A DNA stretch of 64,000 nt from Annona cherimola (Eukaryota > Streptophyta > Magnoliopsida > Magnoliales > Annonaceae). Under the pieces are notes generated by a model. The model saw only the letters and a list, made by a program, of their open reading frames with translations. It ran no database searches and had not been told where the DNA came from. Shown one piece after another: positions 34,129 through 46,321 of the stretch. Positions within the stretch are counted from its first letter, which is position 1. Each line of letters starts with the position of its first letter. A program made the position numbers and the translations under genes. The stretch lies in NCBI GenBank assembly GCA_030490835.1, contig CM059973.1:85823221-85887220 (forward strand). Direction: 5' to 3'.

Positions 34129-34133
34129 TTGAC
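34129..34133 (+). promoter_or_regulatory. W-box upstream of EXO70 copy 3
   Basis: TTGAC followed by T (TTGACT), 33 bp beyond the TATA box. Binding consensus of WRKY factors (TTGAC[C/T]), which act in either orientation. The same GGTTGACT word is at 57059-57066 near copy 5. Function inferred from motif and position only. Confidence 0.4.
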
Positions 34134-34283
34134 TACAGACGCGCTCGTGCTTTTTGGTGAGTTTTCCGCGGTCGCGTTTTTGGACTGGCTGCACGCTGCA
34201 TTCGTGTACCCGTTGGCGTCAGCGTTTCATGTGGCAATCACAGCCGTTGAAAAACCTGATCTTAGATTGTCGCTCGGGCTTTT

Positions 34284-34318
<35 letters not shown>

Positions 34319-34499
34319 GATTGTGCGCTGCACGAGCACGACATACGCGAAATCATCGTGCAGTTTTTAGGAACGAAGGACTTCAGAATTGTTTAGATGA
34401 TCCGGTTGAGGAAATTTATTTTCAGTTCTCAAATTTTCTTTTTTTTTAAAAATATTTTTAATATAAATTTTTAATTTTCAATATATGTGCTTAATGAAA
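34134..34499. other. promoter flank with 26-bp T-tract
   Basis: The poly-T run lies at about 34286-34311. No gene recognised. Confidence 0.45.
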
Positions 34500-34740
34500 C
34501 TTTTTTAAAAAGTTTTTTTTTCAAATAAACAAAAATGATGTGATATAATAAGAGTAATAACCATGAATAAAAAAGAATAAATTTAAAATAAATAGATTGG
34601 TTATATCAAAAGTTACGAAGAAATGATTAAAAATAAAATATTTATATTAAAAAGATATGAAAAAATAATTAAAAAATAGAGTAATTATTATCTTTTGTTA
34701 GAAAAGAATTTTAGTGCTTCTGAAAACCAAATACACTAAC
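34500..34740. mobile_element. MITE, family A, degenerate copy
   Basis: Contains AAAATGATGTGATATAATAA, AAATAGATTGGTTATATCAA and GAAGAAATGATTAAAAATAA in the order seen in other inverted family A copies, ending AAAACCAAATACACT. Ends are eroded. Confidence 0.45.
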
Positions 34741-35089
34741 AATTATCTTATTTTTAAGTGAGATTGAGGTGTACGATGAAAAATATTATTACAAATTGAG
34801 AATAATAAAAATTGTACGTAAATGTAAAAAAATTATATGCAAAATGAGAAAAAGAATTTATTATTTTTTAGAATGAGAAAAACATTTTTGAAAAATGGGA
34901 AGCTGCATCATCATCCCATTAAGTCCTAAATAGGCCTAATTTCAATTGTGAAATACTCCACTAGGATAAATGTGGATAAAAAAGCAAGTAAATTTTTTTT
35001 AATAAGTCAGAATAACATTGCAATGCATGGATAGGCTATTTTGAGGGTGATTAGCCGTGTACAAGTGTACGACTAGAAGTTTCAATTAG

Positions 35090-35740
35090 GGGTGCAATTT
35101 TGGCCAGGTTGAGCCTGACCTCTATTTCCAACGGTGTTTGAATTTGCTTTTCCTCAAATTGAGTTCAGAGAATTCGAATTCGATGAACCTGATTTGTAAA
35201 TATGATAAGGTTATGGTTCAAGTGAACCCGAGCCCGATTTCCTATTTTGTTTTTATTATAAAATGTATGATATACATAATATTTAAAAATATTTCTTTAT
35301 ATTTTTCATATTTATATTTGAATATATGTTTGAAATATTATAATTATATTATAAATAAAATCTATTATTTATATTTTTATTTATCTTTTATTTCTATCAT
35401 TTACTTTTACATTCACTAATTTCATTCTTTTATCTTATTTTTTTACGTTAAATTTTTTCTAGAAATATTCTTTATATGAATATTTTTAAAAATATATATA
35501 GTTTCACTATATATTATTATATTTACTTACATGATTTATTCTTATTATATATTTATATGAAATTTTAAATTTATTACTCTTAAATAAAATATAAATTTAT
35601 CAACATAAATTTTAACCAGAACTTGATTTTCAAAAATAGAGTTAGGGTTTAGATTTTGCATTAAAATTAAGATTAATATTTTATAAATAAGATTATGAAT
35701 AGGATTTTGGTGAACCGAAGTTGATGAGCCGAATTGCACT
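35090..35740. mobile_element. family D dispersed repeat, copy 1 (about 640 bp)
   Basis: Starts AGGGGTGCAATTTTGGCCAG and includes TTGAGTTCAGAGAATTCGAA, then a long AT-rich interior, ending near AACCGAAGTTGATGAGCCGA. The reverse complement of the same series is found at 53640-54275. No coding potential; class unknown, probably a non-autonomous DNA transposon. Confidence 0.55.
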
Positions 35741-37029
35741 AGTTTCAGTTCGTTCGTTCGGCCGCAAAAACGTCGTATTCAACGCGGTTCCGCGTTCGCG
35801 CAGCAGGCAGTTGTACTCGCGCCCGATGATTAACCAACTTTCGGTCGGAGACGAGGGGCTGTCGAAAACCAGCCGTTTACATTTTATAGTCATAGAGCTT
35901 TGTCACTTGCTAGGAATTACAGAAGGTAAGAAAGAAAGGAAGGCTTTGGTAAGACCTCGGAAAGTCTAAAGTAATTAACTCCATCCAGAGGGACGGATAT
36001 ACAAAAGTTGAAGGTAGAATGTTATTACATATTACAAAAGGAAAAAGAAGAAAACCAGTTAACTTTTATCTTCTGCTGTTCTAGAAGGGCAGAGTAATCT
36101 TGCAACAGAAGTAGCTGGTAAGATCTTTTCCAAAACCATAGAATTATATACCGGTTTTGACAGCGCGCATGCCAGCCCGATTAATAGAAACATCTGTACG
36201 GAACCACAGAGTTATTAAATATAAACAGAAGTTTTATTATTTGCCCAGAATTTTACGTAATACTGACTGTTTCAGTTTCAATTTTCAAAATTTCCAAGAT
36301 TTCTCTGTTATCAATATCTTGAGAAGCAAAGACCGAAGATTGCTAAAAAATTTACTAATAAATGGTTGTACATGAAAGTCTTATAATAAGCAATATCAAT
36401 AAATTTTACTGACTTATCATGCAATTATTCATATTTATATCTATAATTAACTATCTCATGAAAATCAACATCCACGACTTGATTTTACCGGGTGTTACTC
36501 ATAGTTCCCAGATATTGATGTAAATTTCCATAGCAATCATGATTAACGACCCGTATTTAATTAATTTAATTAGTTTTATGTACGTGCTTTGGATTTCAAG
36601 ATCGTCCGATCATGGCAGTTTGCATGTGATGGAGGTGATCTGGGAAGTTGAATTGAGTTAATACATAGTTTTGCATGAAATTCTGTTAGTATTTCACAAC
36701 TGGCGGTTAATTTCTGATGAAATGATTAAAATGCCCCAATTGAAAATAAAATAATTATCGACATTTATATTACCGTTAAAATATTTATTTATAGGTATTA
36801 TTTTTTATTTGCAATTATTTTTACATAAATTATGATGAAAGTAATGGTTACAAATAATAAATTCTATGATAGTATATCTTAATAAGGGCATCTTCATGAT
36901 CCGATCAAAAAAATTAAATGTCCCATACGAAATCTTAACAAAGGATGCATTTGCAATTTCATTAGAATGGAACACCCTGCAATGTTTCGCATGAAATTTC
37001 ATTAGGATTTCATCTAAGTGGCAATTAGG
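35741..37029. other. intergenic region, no gene recognised
   Basis: A moderately GC-balanced part (35740-35970) has overlapping short frames on both strands with no known domain. The rest is AT-rich. Confidence 0.4.
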
Positions 37030-37255
37030 ATCCATTTGGTAGTGAGAGAAAAATTATGAAAAGTAGTTTTAAAATGCAATAAGAATAATAGTTAAAAGTA
37101 AAAAAGAAAATACATAAAAGGAAAAAAGTACTTGTATAAATATATATGAAGAAATGATTAGAATATAAAGATGATAATAGAAAAGCTAAACTAGTTAAGC
37201 AAGTAAGATACTATATTGGAAATTTTTTCCTTTCTTTATTACGAAACAGACCTTC
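37030..37255. mobile_element. MITE-like relic of family A
   Basis: Begins CCATTTGGTAGTGAGAGAAA and ends TTTATTACGAAACAG, with an AT-rich interior like family A. Weak match. Confidence 0.3.
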
Positions 37256-38426
37256 AACTTTTTGGCGAAATGATTAAAATGCCCCTGTTAATAATAATTA
37301 ATATTTTTTTATAATTAAAATATTTATTTATAAGTATTATTTTTTATGATATATTTATTATGTAGAATATTTTTACATTTGTAAAATATGTTAATAGGGG
37401 CATTTTCATTATTTCATCAAAAAATTTAAATATCGGATGCAGAAATAAAATCCTTGAATCAGTTGACATACCTATCTATTCATGGACGGATCAAGATGAC
37501 TGGACTGCTACTTTCAAGGAGTTCGTTGTCAACGAAATCGATGCAAATTTTATAAAGAATCTAAACCATTTTTTAATTATTAATAAATTGGTGCAAATTG
37601 ATGTTCATCGTCAACGAAATTGATGCAAATTTTATAAAGAGTCGAAACCATTTTTTAATTATTAATAAGTTGGTGCAAATTGCTAACTACCAGGCCTGAT
37701 AGAATCACTATTCTTATAGTCAACTTCAGTATCTATAAATTAATTAATGGTGTCCGTGGACAACAATACTATTGGTTATTTCTCACGTTCTAGATGTGCG
37801 CTTCATCATGGTCAAGGCCAATACTATAATGTATATGCACCAAATTAAGCCATTTAATTATTCGAGTTCATGTTCGAGGCCCATGCATATTATAATCTCT
37901 TGCAGCGTATGAACCAAATTAAGCTATTTATTCGAGTTCGTGTTCAAGGCCAATATTACAATATTCTGCATCTGCATCGGGGCTATGTATCAAAGGCCCA
38001 ATAGACTAAGCTTGTACGAATGCGGTTCAAGTTGACAATCTCACGCCAGGATAGGCTAATGTACGTTTATTATATATTGAAATGTTCAAGTTGACAAGCA
38101 ATTGTCTAGTCAGATCTCACTACGTTTTAGATGATAACGAAGAGACTGGAATACCAAATAAAGTTCTTGATGATAAGCAGTTGGCAGATCTAAGATGGAT
38201 AAGCTTAACTTAAAAATGGAATTGGGTAATTGAGTAAGACTAGAATATGATGACTATTATCACGTCACCACTATATTTTCCTTATAATTTTGGTAAATGT
38301 ACCTTCTTTTGACTTGCAAATACTAATATGCAGACAAACTTGGCTGCCCACTGGCTGCATAGGAAGGTGAATGGAGATTTTTGTGTTATACTTCAGATGA
38401 CACAGGAGGATATTGAATGTAGTTGT
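37256..38426. other. intergenic region with short tandem duplications
   Basis: An 82-bp direct duplication lies at 37528-37690 (GTCAACGAAAT at 37528 and 37610). A looser duplication lies at 37815-37975, where ACCAAATTAAGC and TATTCGAGTTC each occur twice. No gene recognised. Confidence 0.55.
37528..37690. repeat. 82-bp tandem duplication
   Basis: Two copies starting GTCAACGAAATCGATGCAAA and GTCAACGAAATTGATGCAAA, followed by TTTTATAAAGA and CCATTTTTTAATTATTAATA in both. A few substitutions separate them. Confidence 0.85.
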
Positions 38427-38431
38427 CTATG

Positions 38432-39607
38432 TGTAGCACCCGCCGGGAGCGCTACGGTGGGCTCGGAATGGGTTTTCCGGGCCTTAGAGATGTGGATCGT
38501 GTTGAAAAGCGACGTGGGCTTGGATTTCCTGCATTCACATGGGGTAAAATGAGTTAGGCCTCTCGTTTTTTAGAAAAATGGGCATATAGGCGTTTTTTCG
38601 TGGTTTTGGCGGCATGACGGCTAAGACGGGGCTTCCGTACACGGGTCAAGTCACAAATCCGGCAGCATAACGGCAGCGTACTATGCTGGAATCTGCGGAC
38701 CCACGTGCACCCACCTTGCCGGGGCGTTAGCTCAAACACGCACACAAGAAAACAATGAAAATGGAGTCGCCACCGATCTTTAAAGGGAGATCGGCCCCTA
38801 TTTAAAAAAATAAGGCACTAGTAATACAGAGATCGGGTTCCGGCCTACGGATTGAAGCAAATATAGAGAGATCTGCCAACCCGAGGCGGTTTACACGGCG
38901 TGAAAGGGGGAAAATAAAAAGGGTTTAAGAGAACGGGAGAGGTGGAAAGGGAAAAATGGGATGAGAGGCGTGGAGCGCGTAGAGCATGGAAGCCGAGATG
39001 CCGGGGGCGTTGCTGCAGACTCCCGTCCTCCCCTTGGGATGCCTCTCTTCAAGTGTCTTTGAATGAGAGGGGAGCTCCTCCTTTTATAGATGGTGGAGTG
39101 GGCTTTGGGCTCCCTTGAGGTCATGGACTTGGTCCATGGCCTTGGGCTTAAGTGGGATCATGGACTTGGTCCATGGACTTGGTCTTGAGTTGGGATCATG
39201 GGCTTTGGGCCTCTTGAGTGGTTTTGGACTTGGTCCATAAGCTTGGCTTGGTGGGCTAGAGCTTGGCTTAGCCCATGGCTTTGGGTGGGCCGTTGTAGAG
39301 GCCCAAAATTGTAGAGAAGCCTGCTTCCGAGGCTTTAGTGGGCTAGAGCTTGGCTAAGCCCATTTGTTTTGTCTGGTGGGCTGCTTTGTGGAGCCCGTTG
39401 AGGTGGCCTGTAGGAGCTTCGCTCTTTGTGGGCCGGATTTGGTTTTTTGAAAAAGCCTGCTTCGAGGCTTGGTGGAGCTTCGCTCCGTGGGCTGAGTGCG
39501 GGAGGGCCCGCTTGGTTGCCTTGATTTTCTTTTTGTGTTGAATTTTCTTGGGCTTGAAATTCATTTCAATTTATCCATATTTGAGCCCCGAGGGTAGGGT
39601 GTCAACA
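38432..39607 (-). mobile_element. solo LTR of an LTR retrotransposon, with 5-bp target-site duplication
   Basis: 1176 bp beginning TGTAGCACCC and ending GGGTGTCAACA on the plus strand, so both strands have TG...CA termini. CTATG flanks it on both sides (38427-38431 and 39608-39612), the 5-bp duplication left by integrase. Read on the minus strand it opens TGTTGACACCCTACCCTCGG, a start typical of plant Ty3-type LTRs (from memory). It contains a strong promoter-like TATAAAAGGAGG. Next to either end there is no primer-binding site, polypurine tract or gag-pol, so the internal region has been removed by LTR-LTR recombination. GC content is well above the flanks. The U3 part has internal repeats of TCATGGACTTGGTCCATGG. 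Confidence 0.88.
39082..39088 (-). promoter_or_regulatory. TATA box inside the solo LTR
   Basis: TATAAAA followed by GGAGGAGCTCC on the minus strand, the probable retrotransposon promoter. It supports minus-strand orientation of the LTR and could drive transcription towards lower coordinates, through the 38.4-34 kb interval. Confidence 0.5.
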
Positions 39608-39612
39608 CTATG

Positions 39613-40067
39613 ACATACTACAAACAATGTTGAACTTCGCAACAAGGGCATAACTCGGCTCGGGCTTATATCTAAGCCGCCTATGTCTTTCATTTGAGGG
39701 TTGGTCTCCTCCCTATGTATATTGTTGATAGCTATCATGAGAGGAAATATATAAAATTAAAATTATAAAGTGAAATTGAGTGTATAGGGCTTGAACCATA
39801 ACAAAATATGAGTTGCATTGTAATGAATCATAAAAATAATATTGAATTTGATTGCGTTAATGTTATATGGAACGAAATTTACTTTTGATTTCAAAAATAT
39901 GGTTGGATATGAAAACTTTTCTTGCTTAAATATTCCTTTTTAATAAAATATAGATTCCTTACTCCAAATTTTTTATGCCACCATATATGTTTTAATAAAA
40001 AAAAATTCTAGAGAATTACTGACACAAAGATAAGTGTTTCAGTCCTTGCACTTATAATGAATATATG
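39613..40067. other. intergenic region, no gene recognised
   Basis: Mostly AT-rich with nothing identifiable. The right part ends with AATATATG, which is repeated after the next element. Confidence 0.4.
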
Positions 40068-40335
40068 GGAATGTGATCCATTGCTCCCAGGAGCATTGAT
40101 CCTCAGCATATACCCATTTTTTAAAGTTTTTTTTTGTTAAATTTTTCATAAAACCGTTAATCATTAATTAAATGTCATTGATTTTTAAAATTTCAAAAAA
40201 AATATTTAAAAATTTTCAAAATGGTAAAATTGATACACATTTTAAATACACTTAGATTAACATTTATGTAAAAAAAAATTGAAATTTTTTTTAAAAAAAT
40301 GAGTATATGCACCTGAGAGCTAGGATCACATTCCA
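40068..40335. mobile_element. family C MITE with likely 8-bp target-site duplication
   Basis: Terminal inverted repeats GGAATGTGATCC (40068) and GGATCACATTCC (ending 40334). AATATATG is present at 40060-40067 and 40336-40343. The subterminal stretch GCTCCCAGGAGC is a short hairpin, in the family C style. The interior has AAATACACTTAGATTAACAT. Confidence 0.7.
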
Positions 40336-42152
40336 AATATATGTATACCATAAAAATTATATCTTCATATATATATATATATCAATTTTTAATCTAAAAA
40401 AATTCAGTATAATATTTTTCTCATAAAAACGGAAGTATATATAGTTAAGTGAGGGATATGCCTATATCAAAAAAAAAAAAAAAAAAAAGAGTGAGGGATA
40501 TACCATGTTAGGTTGCACTATCGATGAAATGAAATCGAAGTCCAACCGAATCATGGTATCAAAAATCAACTCAATAAAAATCTTGAGTGAATCATATTTG
40601 CTTAAAAATACATGATACATATTATCATGTGTAAGTTGTAAAGACCGTTTAGATTCATTCATAATTCATTAAAAGGTCATAATTCTTTATAAAATCATTT
40701 ACCCACATAAGAGCAATGTTTTAGACTGTGTAGATGTTGTACTAAAATCTCTAAAATTAATATTAAATCAAATAATTAGATTTTACTTATTTTAGATAAG
40801 GCCTATGCAGATATTTAATTTTAATAGAACTTGGTATTTTAGTTAAATACATGATACTAGTGCAATGAGTGGGGGTAGATTTTGATTTCATTATTGGCTA
40901 CATTTAATCATGATGCACCTTAACTTTGATGTAATTTAGTGCACTCGAGTATATCCTAGTAAATAACTTCAGTTCTTTGAGTAAATAAAGAATGATAAGG
41001 TGATCATTATCAAAATAATATGTTAATATGAGAAGATTTTTAAAATGGTTATAATAGACTAATGTCAAATCGGATCTTAAAATCCTTTTTGAAGTTCTTT
41101 CATTGCCAGAAAATCGGCATCATAATTTTAGCGATGCTTAATACTACTTGTTTGCAAAAGATAATATTTAGGATATAAATAATTAATATGGCTAAAAATT
41201 AAATGAGTGACAACTTCAAAATATTGTCACTAAAGTCTTTTTTAACAGACTTACGAAGCTTGGGTGTCAGCGAGTGGGATATCACACAGTATAAATAGTT
41301 AGAGATAAGTAAAACATTTAGTTATCAAAAAAAAAAAAAAAAAAAAGAGTTAGAGATGGAAATGACTTCTACCGTCCAAAAGTTCATTTTCTTATGCTTT
41401 CAATCACCATCAATAAGTACACGTAGCGGGGCCTGCATATCTTAGAAAGGTAGAGGAAATGGACATGTGAATGCGTGAAGGGGGGGATAGTGGAAACTCG
41501 GATATATACATATGTAACGTAAGCAGATGATCAGCTATCAAAAGTCCACCGCCGAAGCTTCCCACTTCACACAAAAAATGAAAACCCTGAAATGCATGCC
41601 AGGAAATTAAATGTCCTTGTGTTTATCTCTTTGAAAAGACGTGGGGTGTTTGTTTGGTCGAACCTCAGACTACTGCGAATGAATTTGTCATCTCATCTGC
41701 GCTTGCTTTAGTTGGATTTACGGTTGTGATTATTTTTTATTAGTATTTATACATTCGTAATAACTGGTAGTACAAAAAGGTATATTGACAACTTTCATAA
41801 TAAGGGGAGAATTTTCCTTATAAATAACTACACATTAGGGAGAATTTATAAAACACAACTACATTAGAGAGAATTTATAAAATACAACTACATCAGCAGA
41901 AAAATTATAAAATTATCCATACACAATGGTGGGAATCGAATGTTAGTTTGCGGCAAGCAAGCCACCCAGCGTTACTAACAGGGTAACCCGTATAATTGTG
42001 ATTTTTAATATTGCAGAAAAGGTTATATTTTTTGCAAATACAAATACGCCTTAATTAGCTTCTGTCTAGTTGTCTAGAGCATTATCAACTGCGAGTTTAT
42101 CAGATGCCGTTAACACGTGAGATCCAGATCGTTTATCTTTGATTTCAAGCTA
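40336..42152. other. intergenic region with a degenerate family B relic (40640-40930)
   Basis: A-tracts at 40470-40488 and 41328-41346. The stretch 40640-40930 has family B-like words (TTAGACTGTGTAGATGTTGT; TAAAATTAATATTAAATCAA). No gene recognised. Confidence 0.4.
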
Positions 42153-42440
42153 AAGGTGTATTTGAGAATGGATAAAACTTTTGGTGAAAAATTTTGAAGA
42201 ATAAAAGTTGTCAAATGATGTGACATGATAGGGGTAATGATGAGGAGTAAAGAAGATAAAGTTAAAATAGATAGGTTAGTTGTATAGGTAATTGTGTAGA
42301 AATGATTGAAAAGTAGGGTGATTTATATAGGAATATGTAAAAAAAATAATTAAAAAATAAAATAGTTGTAGAGAGTGAAAAGTTTTAGATTGAAAAGTTT
42401 TAGATGAAAAGTTTTTGTTGTTCCCAAACACTCCCTAACT
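42153..42440. mobile_element. MITE, family A, well-preserved inverted copy
   Basis: Runs from GTGTATTTGAGAATGGATAA to TTGTTCCCAAACACTCCC and includes AAATGATGTGACATGATAGG, AGATAGGTTAGTTGTATAGG and TGTAGAAATGATTGAAAAGT. About 285 bp, non-coding. Confidence 0.65.
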
Positions 42441-42649
42441 CTAAAAAGAAATAAATGTACGCACAGTTTTTTTCAAATATATATCACTTATTTTCTTTGG
42501 TCGAGATTGTTTGTAATAACAGGTAGAGCCAAGTTTTGACTTTTGTAGCAAGAATGTGATAGATATTTTTTTGACAGCGCGGCACGGTACGATAATCGAT
42601 TGATAGATATTTACGCCCGCTTACGTGATGAAAAGCCGTAATGTTTATC

Positions 42650-43210
42650 TGGGGGTGTAATATTCGCCCTAATGTTTATTTGGGGGGTGTAATAATAAAA
42701 AACGGTGCCACTTTTATGATACCCCATTTCTATATAACTCTCTCCATTTTTAAAATCTTGACAGTCGATAGAAAATCTACTCCATTCATTGTGTTTAACA
42801 TCATTTCTAATATTTTGAAAACTTTTTTATTTGTCCAATATCATTATGGATGGGCCCCATTAAAAATCAACGTAATAAAATAGTTTAATATTAAATATTA
42901 ATTTTAAAGTTGTATTTTCAACATCTAAACCGTCTAAAATATCATTTATACATGAATGAATGATTCTATAAAGTATTATTATATTCTAATATACGTGTAA
43001 ATAGATTTAAGTAATTTTTCATAATTTACACATAAATAACACTATGTTTGAACAAATGCGGCCTATAAACATTCTTGATTGAGATAAAACTTAGCCTCGT
43101 AAATAGAAAAATAGTGTTAATATAATAAATGTATTATATTTTGCATCAAAGATCAAAATTTTAAAATTTGGAGGGCTACATGGATGTAACCTGGTTACAT
43201 AAAAGTGGAG
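42650..43210. mobile_element. family B near-palindromic element (inverted)
   Basis: Contains AATTTTAAAGTTGTATTTTC, AACATCTAAACCGTCTAAAA and TTCTATAAAGTATTATTATA, reverse complements of phrases at 43505-43945. The mirrored outer words are GTGTTTAACATCATTTCTAA and TAGTGTTAATATAATAAATG. Confidence 0.6.
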
Positions 43211-43504
43211 CCCATAAAAAAATATGTAAAAGAATGATGTAATATGATAAAAATAAAAGAATAAACATAAAATAAATAGGATCATTTATAAAGTTATAAA
43301 AAGACTTTTTTTACAAAAATAACTCATATAAAGGTAATAATAAAAAATAGCATTGTTAAATAATTAAGTTATCAAGTCGTATTAAAATATATTTATGACA
43401 GGGTGAAAATTTTATTTTATCGAATGTAAGAGGGACCATTAGTTAATCATTCTACATCTCGTATATTGCAACAGTTAGCTGAGTTGTACACTAATATCAC
43501 AGAG

Positions 43505-43945
43505 CCAACACTTCTATGTATTCAGGTTACATAAAAGCTGACCCATGTAGCACTTCAAAATCTAAAATTTTAATCCTTGATGAAAAATTCAATCCATTTA
43601 ATGTATTTAACACCATTTGTTTATCTAGGAGACCAAGTTTCATCCCAATCAAGTATGTTTAAGGGTCATATTTGTTCAAATATATATATATATATATATA
43701 TTCATATGTAAATTATGAAAAATGCTTAGATCTATTTACACATGCATTAGAACATAATAATACTTTATAGAATCATTTATTCACATACAAATGATATTTT
43801 AAATGGTTTAGATATTGAAAATACTATTTTAAAATTGATATTTTAGCATTTTTTATAATTTACACATGAATATATACATTTTCTAACAAATGTAGCCCAA
43901 AAATATACTTGATTTGGATGAAATTTCATTCTTTAGATAAAGCAG
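43505..43945. mobile_element. family B element (plus orientation)
   Basis: Contains CCAATCAAGTATGTTTAAGG, a (TA)n run at 43680-43700, ATGCTTAGATCTATTTACAC, TAATACTTTATAGAATCATT and ATGGTTTAGATATTGAAAAT. It lies about 300 bp from the inverted copy to its left, so the two form a large inverted pair. Confidence 0.6.
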
Positions 43946-46321
43946 GACCCATACATACACACACAAATACACACACGCGCGTGCGAACACTGGGGAATGA
44001 TTAAAATCAAATATTTATACGATTAGAGTTTGTGCACATCGTATTATTCATTAAAAATTTTATGTTTTGTATTACTTTCAAATTCTAACAATTTTATTTT
44101 TATCCTCAAATGACATAAAATATTTATAACATACAAGTTTTTGATCAAATTAATTTTTAGAATCAAAATAAAACATGCGCAAAAATGATTAATGACACTA
44201 TAAGAAAAATAAATAATTTCGACCAATGGTCTGATTTTGATATCATCATTAAGTGGGCCTCATCTAAGAGGTTCCCACAAATACTGGTTTCTTTAAATTG
44301 TAATCCTTCATTTATTCTTAAATGACTTAAATGTTTTTAAAAAATTAAATAGACAAAAATAGCAAATTTTTTTTTAAAAGTTAGCTTTTGACAAAAAAAT
44401 TTTTTATCTTCAATGTAATTATAGCAAAAATCCTTTTGTTTTGATTTTGCAAGATAAAACTTCATTGAAAATTTTTTAGGAATGAATTAAAAGATTTTAG
44501 TCGCTAAAGAATGTAATTTACTTGCTAATATAGAGAGGAAGTAGGATTTCTAAGCAGTCAAATTTTAGTTATGAATTCTTTACTAATTTCAATTTTTGTT
44601 GTAAAATATTAAAAAGTAATAATATTTTTTTAATCAATAATCGTTCATATGAAAAAATACTCTAAAACTTGCCCATTTATGACAAGAATGGGATGAGAAT
44701 GTGAGATAGAAAAAGCATTGTTGTATATGATAAATGAGAATTGTTAGCATGTAAATCGAGAAACATTATGTGAGAAATGAGAAAAATATGTCATTATTTT
44801 TAAAAATAAAACAATATTTTTGAAAAATGTGGAGAATTGAGATTATTTGACGTGTATTCCTTTAATGATGTTAATTTTGTTACTTATATAAGTTTACATA
44901 TCGAGATGATGTCTAAATCATTATGTAACATAAATAAAGTTAAAAAAGTTAAGTATAGTTTTATAGAAATGGTTAAAATATAGGATTGAACATAAATATT
45001 ACTAGGCCAAAATGAAGTCCACAAGCCAATATTTCATAGACCTACAGATTGCTTATTTAGCTGAAGTGAGATGTGTTTGAAAATTGAGAAATTGGTGAAA
45101 TTATGGAATAGGGTAAGAGTGAGATTGTGCTAGTAAAAAAGATAATATTTTTAAAATTATGTGATTCATATGTAATAATAAAGGCAAAGTTAAAATAAAT
45201 GGAATAATTAGACGAAAAATGACTGAAATAAAAAATAAAACTAAAAAATAAAATTTTTAATTTTAAAATCAGTTATTAAAAAATATATTTACCATACAAT
45301 CGCTGGTGGCGCCTCCCAAAAGTTAATTTGCTTGACCGAAAGACACGGCACGAAAAGTCGCCTGTCGTTCTTCGATTAATGCTGATAATGAAATCTCAAT
45401 GACCCAGCTTGTTTTGATAAATAAAGAGTGTAAGCTCATTAAAAAAAATCTAAAAAATACAATATGTCCTGTTTATATTAAAAGTCGTTAAAGCAGATCA
45501 TCAAGTGGAACTCAATAAAAAATAATATTAGAAATATTTTCTTAAAAATCATGATAAATATTTTTTCCATATGAAACTTGTTGTCGTTAACATAGCAGAT
45601 AAAGAAATATGTATTTAATAATTTAGGATATATGCATAATTATTACAAGAAAATCAACTTTTAGGATGTTAAAATCTTTTAGATTTTGTTTGGAAAATAT
45701 AAAAATAAAAGTTGAAAAAACCACCGAATAAAGTCAATAAACCCGAATTGTATGCCATCGACGTCGATGATAAGTAACTGTACATAAGTCATAAAAGGCA
45801 TTAGTGAAATTTTTTTTTAAGCTGCCCGTAAAAGTATAGCTTCTAGTGTTCTCATTAATTTTTTTTATTGGTTTAGAAGATTAGTTTTTATAACATCCGT
45901 TACATTGGTGTCAACGAAAAGGACAAAAGTTTACATTTTAACTATGATAATTATTTATATCACTAAATAATATCTTTTGCAAATAAGCATACTTAAAAGC
46001 ATGTTGTAAAATATTCATGTTCTTGCGGTGAATCATCCACGAGCATGACATTATTTTATAAGAAAATTATCTTTGGCATTTGCTAGTCTTATACCCCAAC
46101 TGATTATCTTATTTTTGAAATTGATTGTAGTGAATGAAATTGTGATCCATCGTATAACAAACCCGGTTTGGAGCAGAGTTGTTGACGGTTTTTTTTTTTT
46201 GGCAAATATTTAGATGGTTATTAAAGAAAATAAAAAAATTCCCTCTTTTCTCTTTTATATTATATATAGTCTCGTATACAAGGCTTTTTTTTTTTTTTGG
46301 ATCATATTCGTATACAAGGCT
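43946..46321. other. intergenic region, AT-rich, no gene recognised
   Basis: A short (AC)n/(CG) stretch lies at 43953-43986. The part 45060-45300 resembles an eroded family A copy (TGTTTGAAAATTGAGAAATT ... AAATATATTTACCATAC). No protein, RNA gene or complete element supported. Confidence 0.4.

Noticed and set aside
35138..35419. 93-residue hydrophobic frame suggesting a membrane protein
   Set aside because: AT-rich interior of the family D repeat gives Ile/Tyr/Phe-rich translations by composition.
38328..39564. Several short frames in the GC-rich 38.4-39.6 kb region
   Set aside because: The region is a solo LTR; frames are unrelated to gag-pol and lack codon structure.
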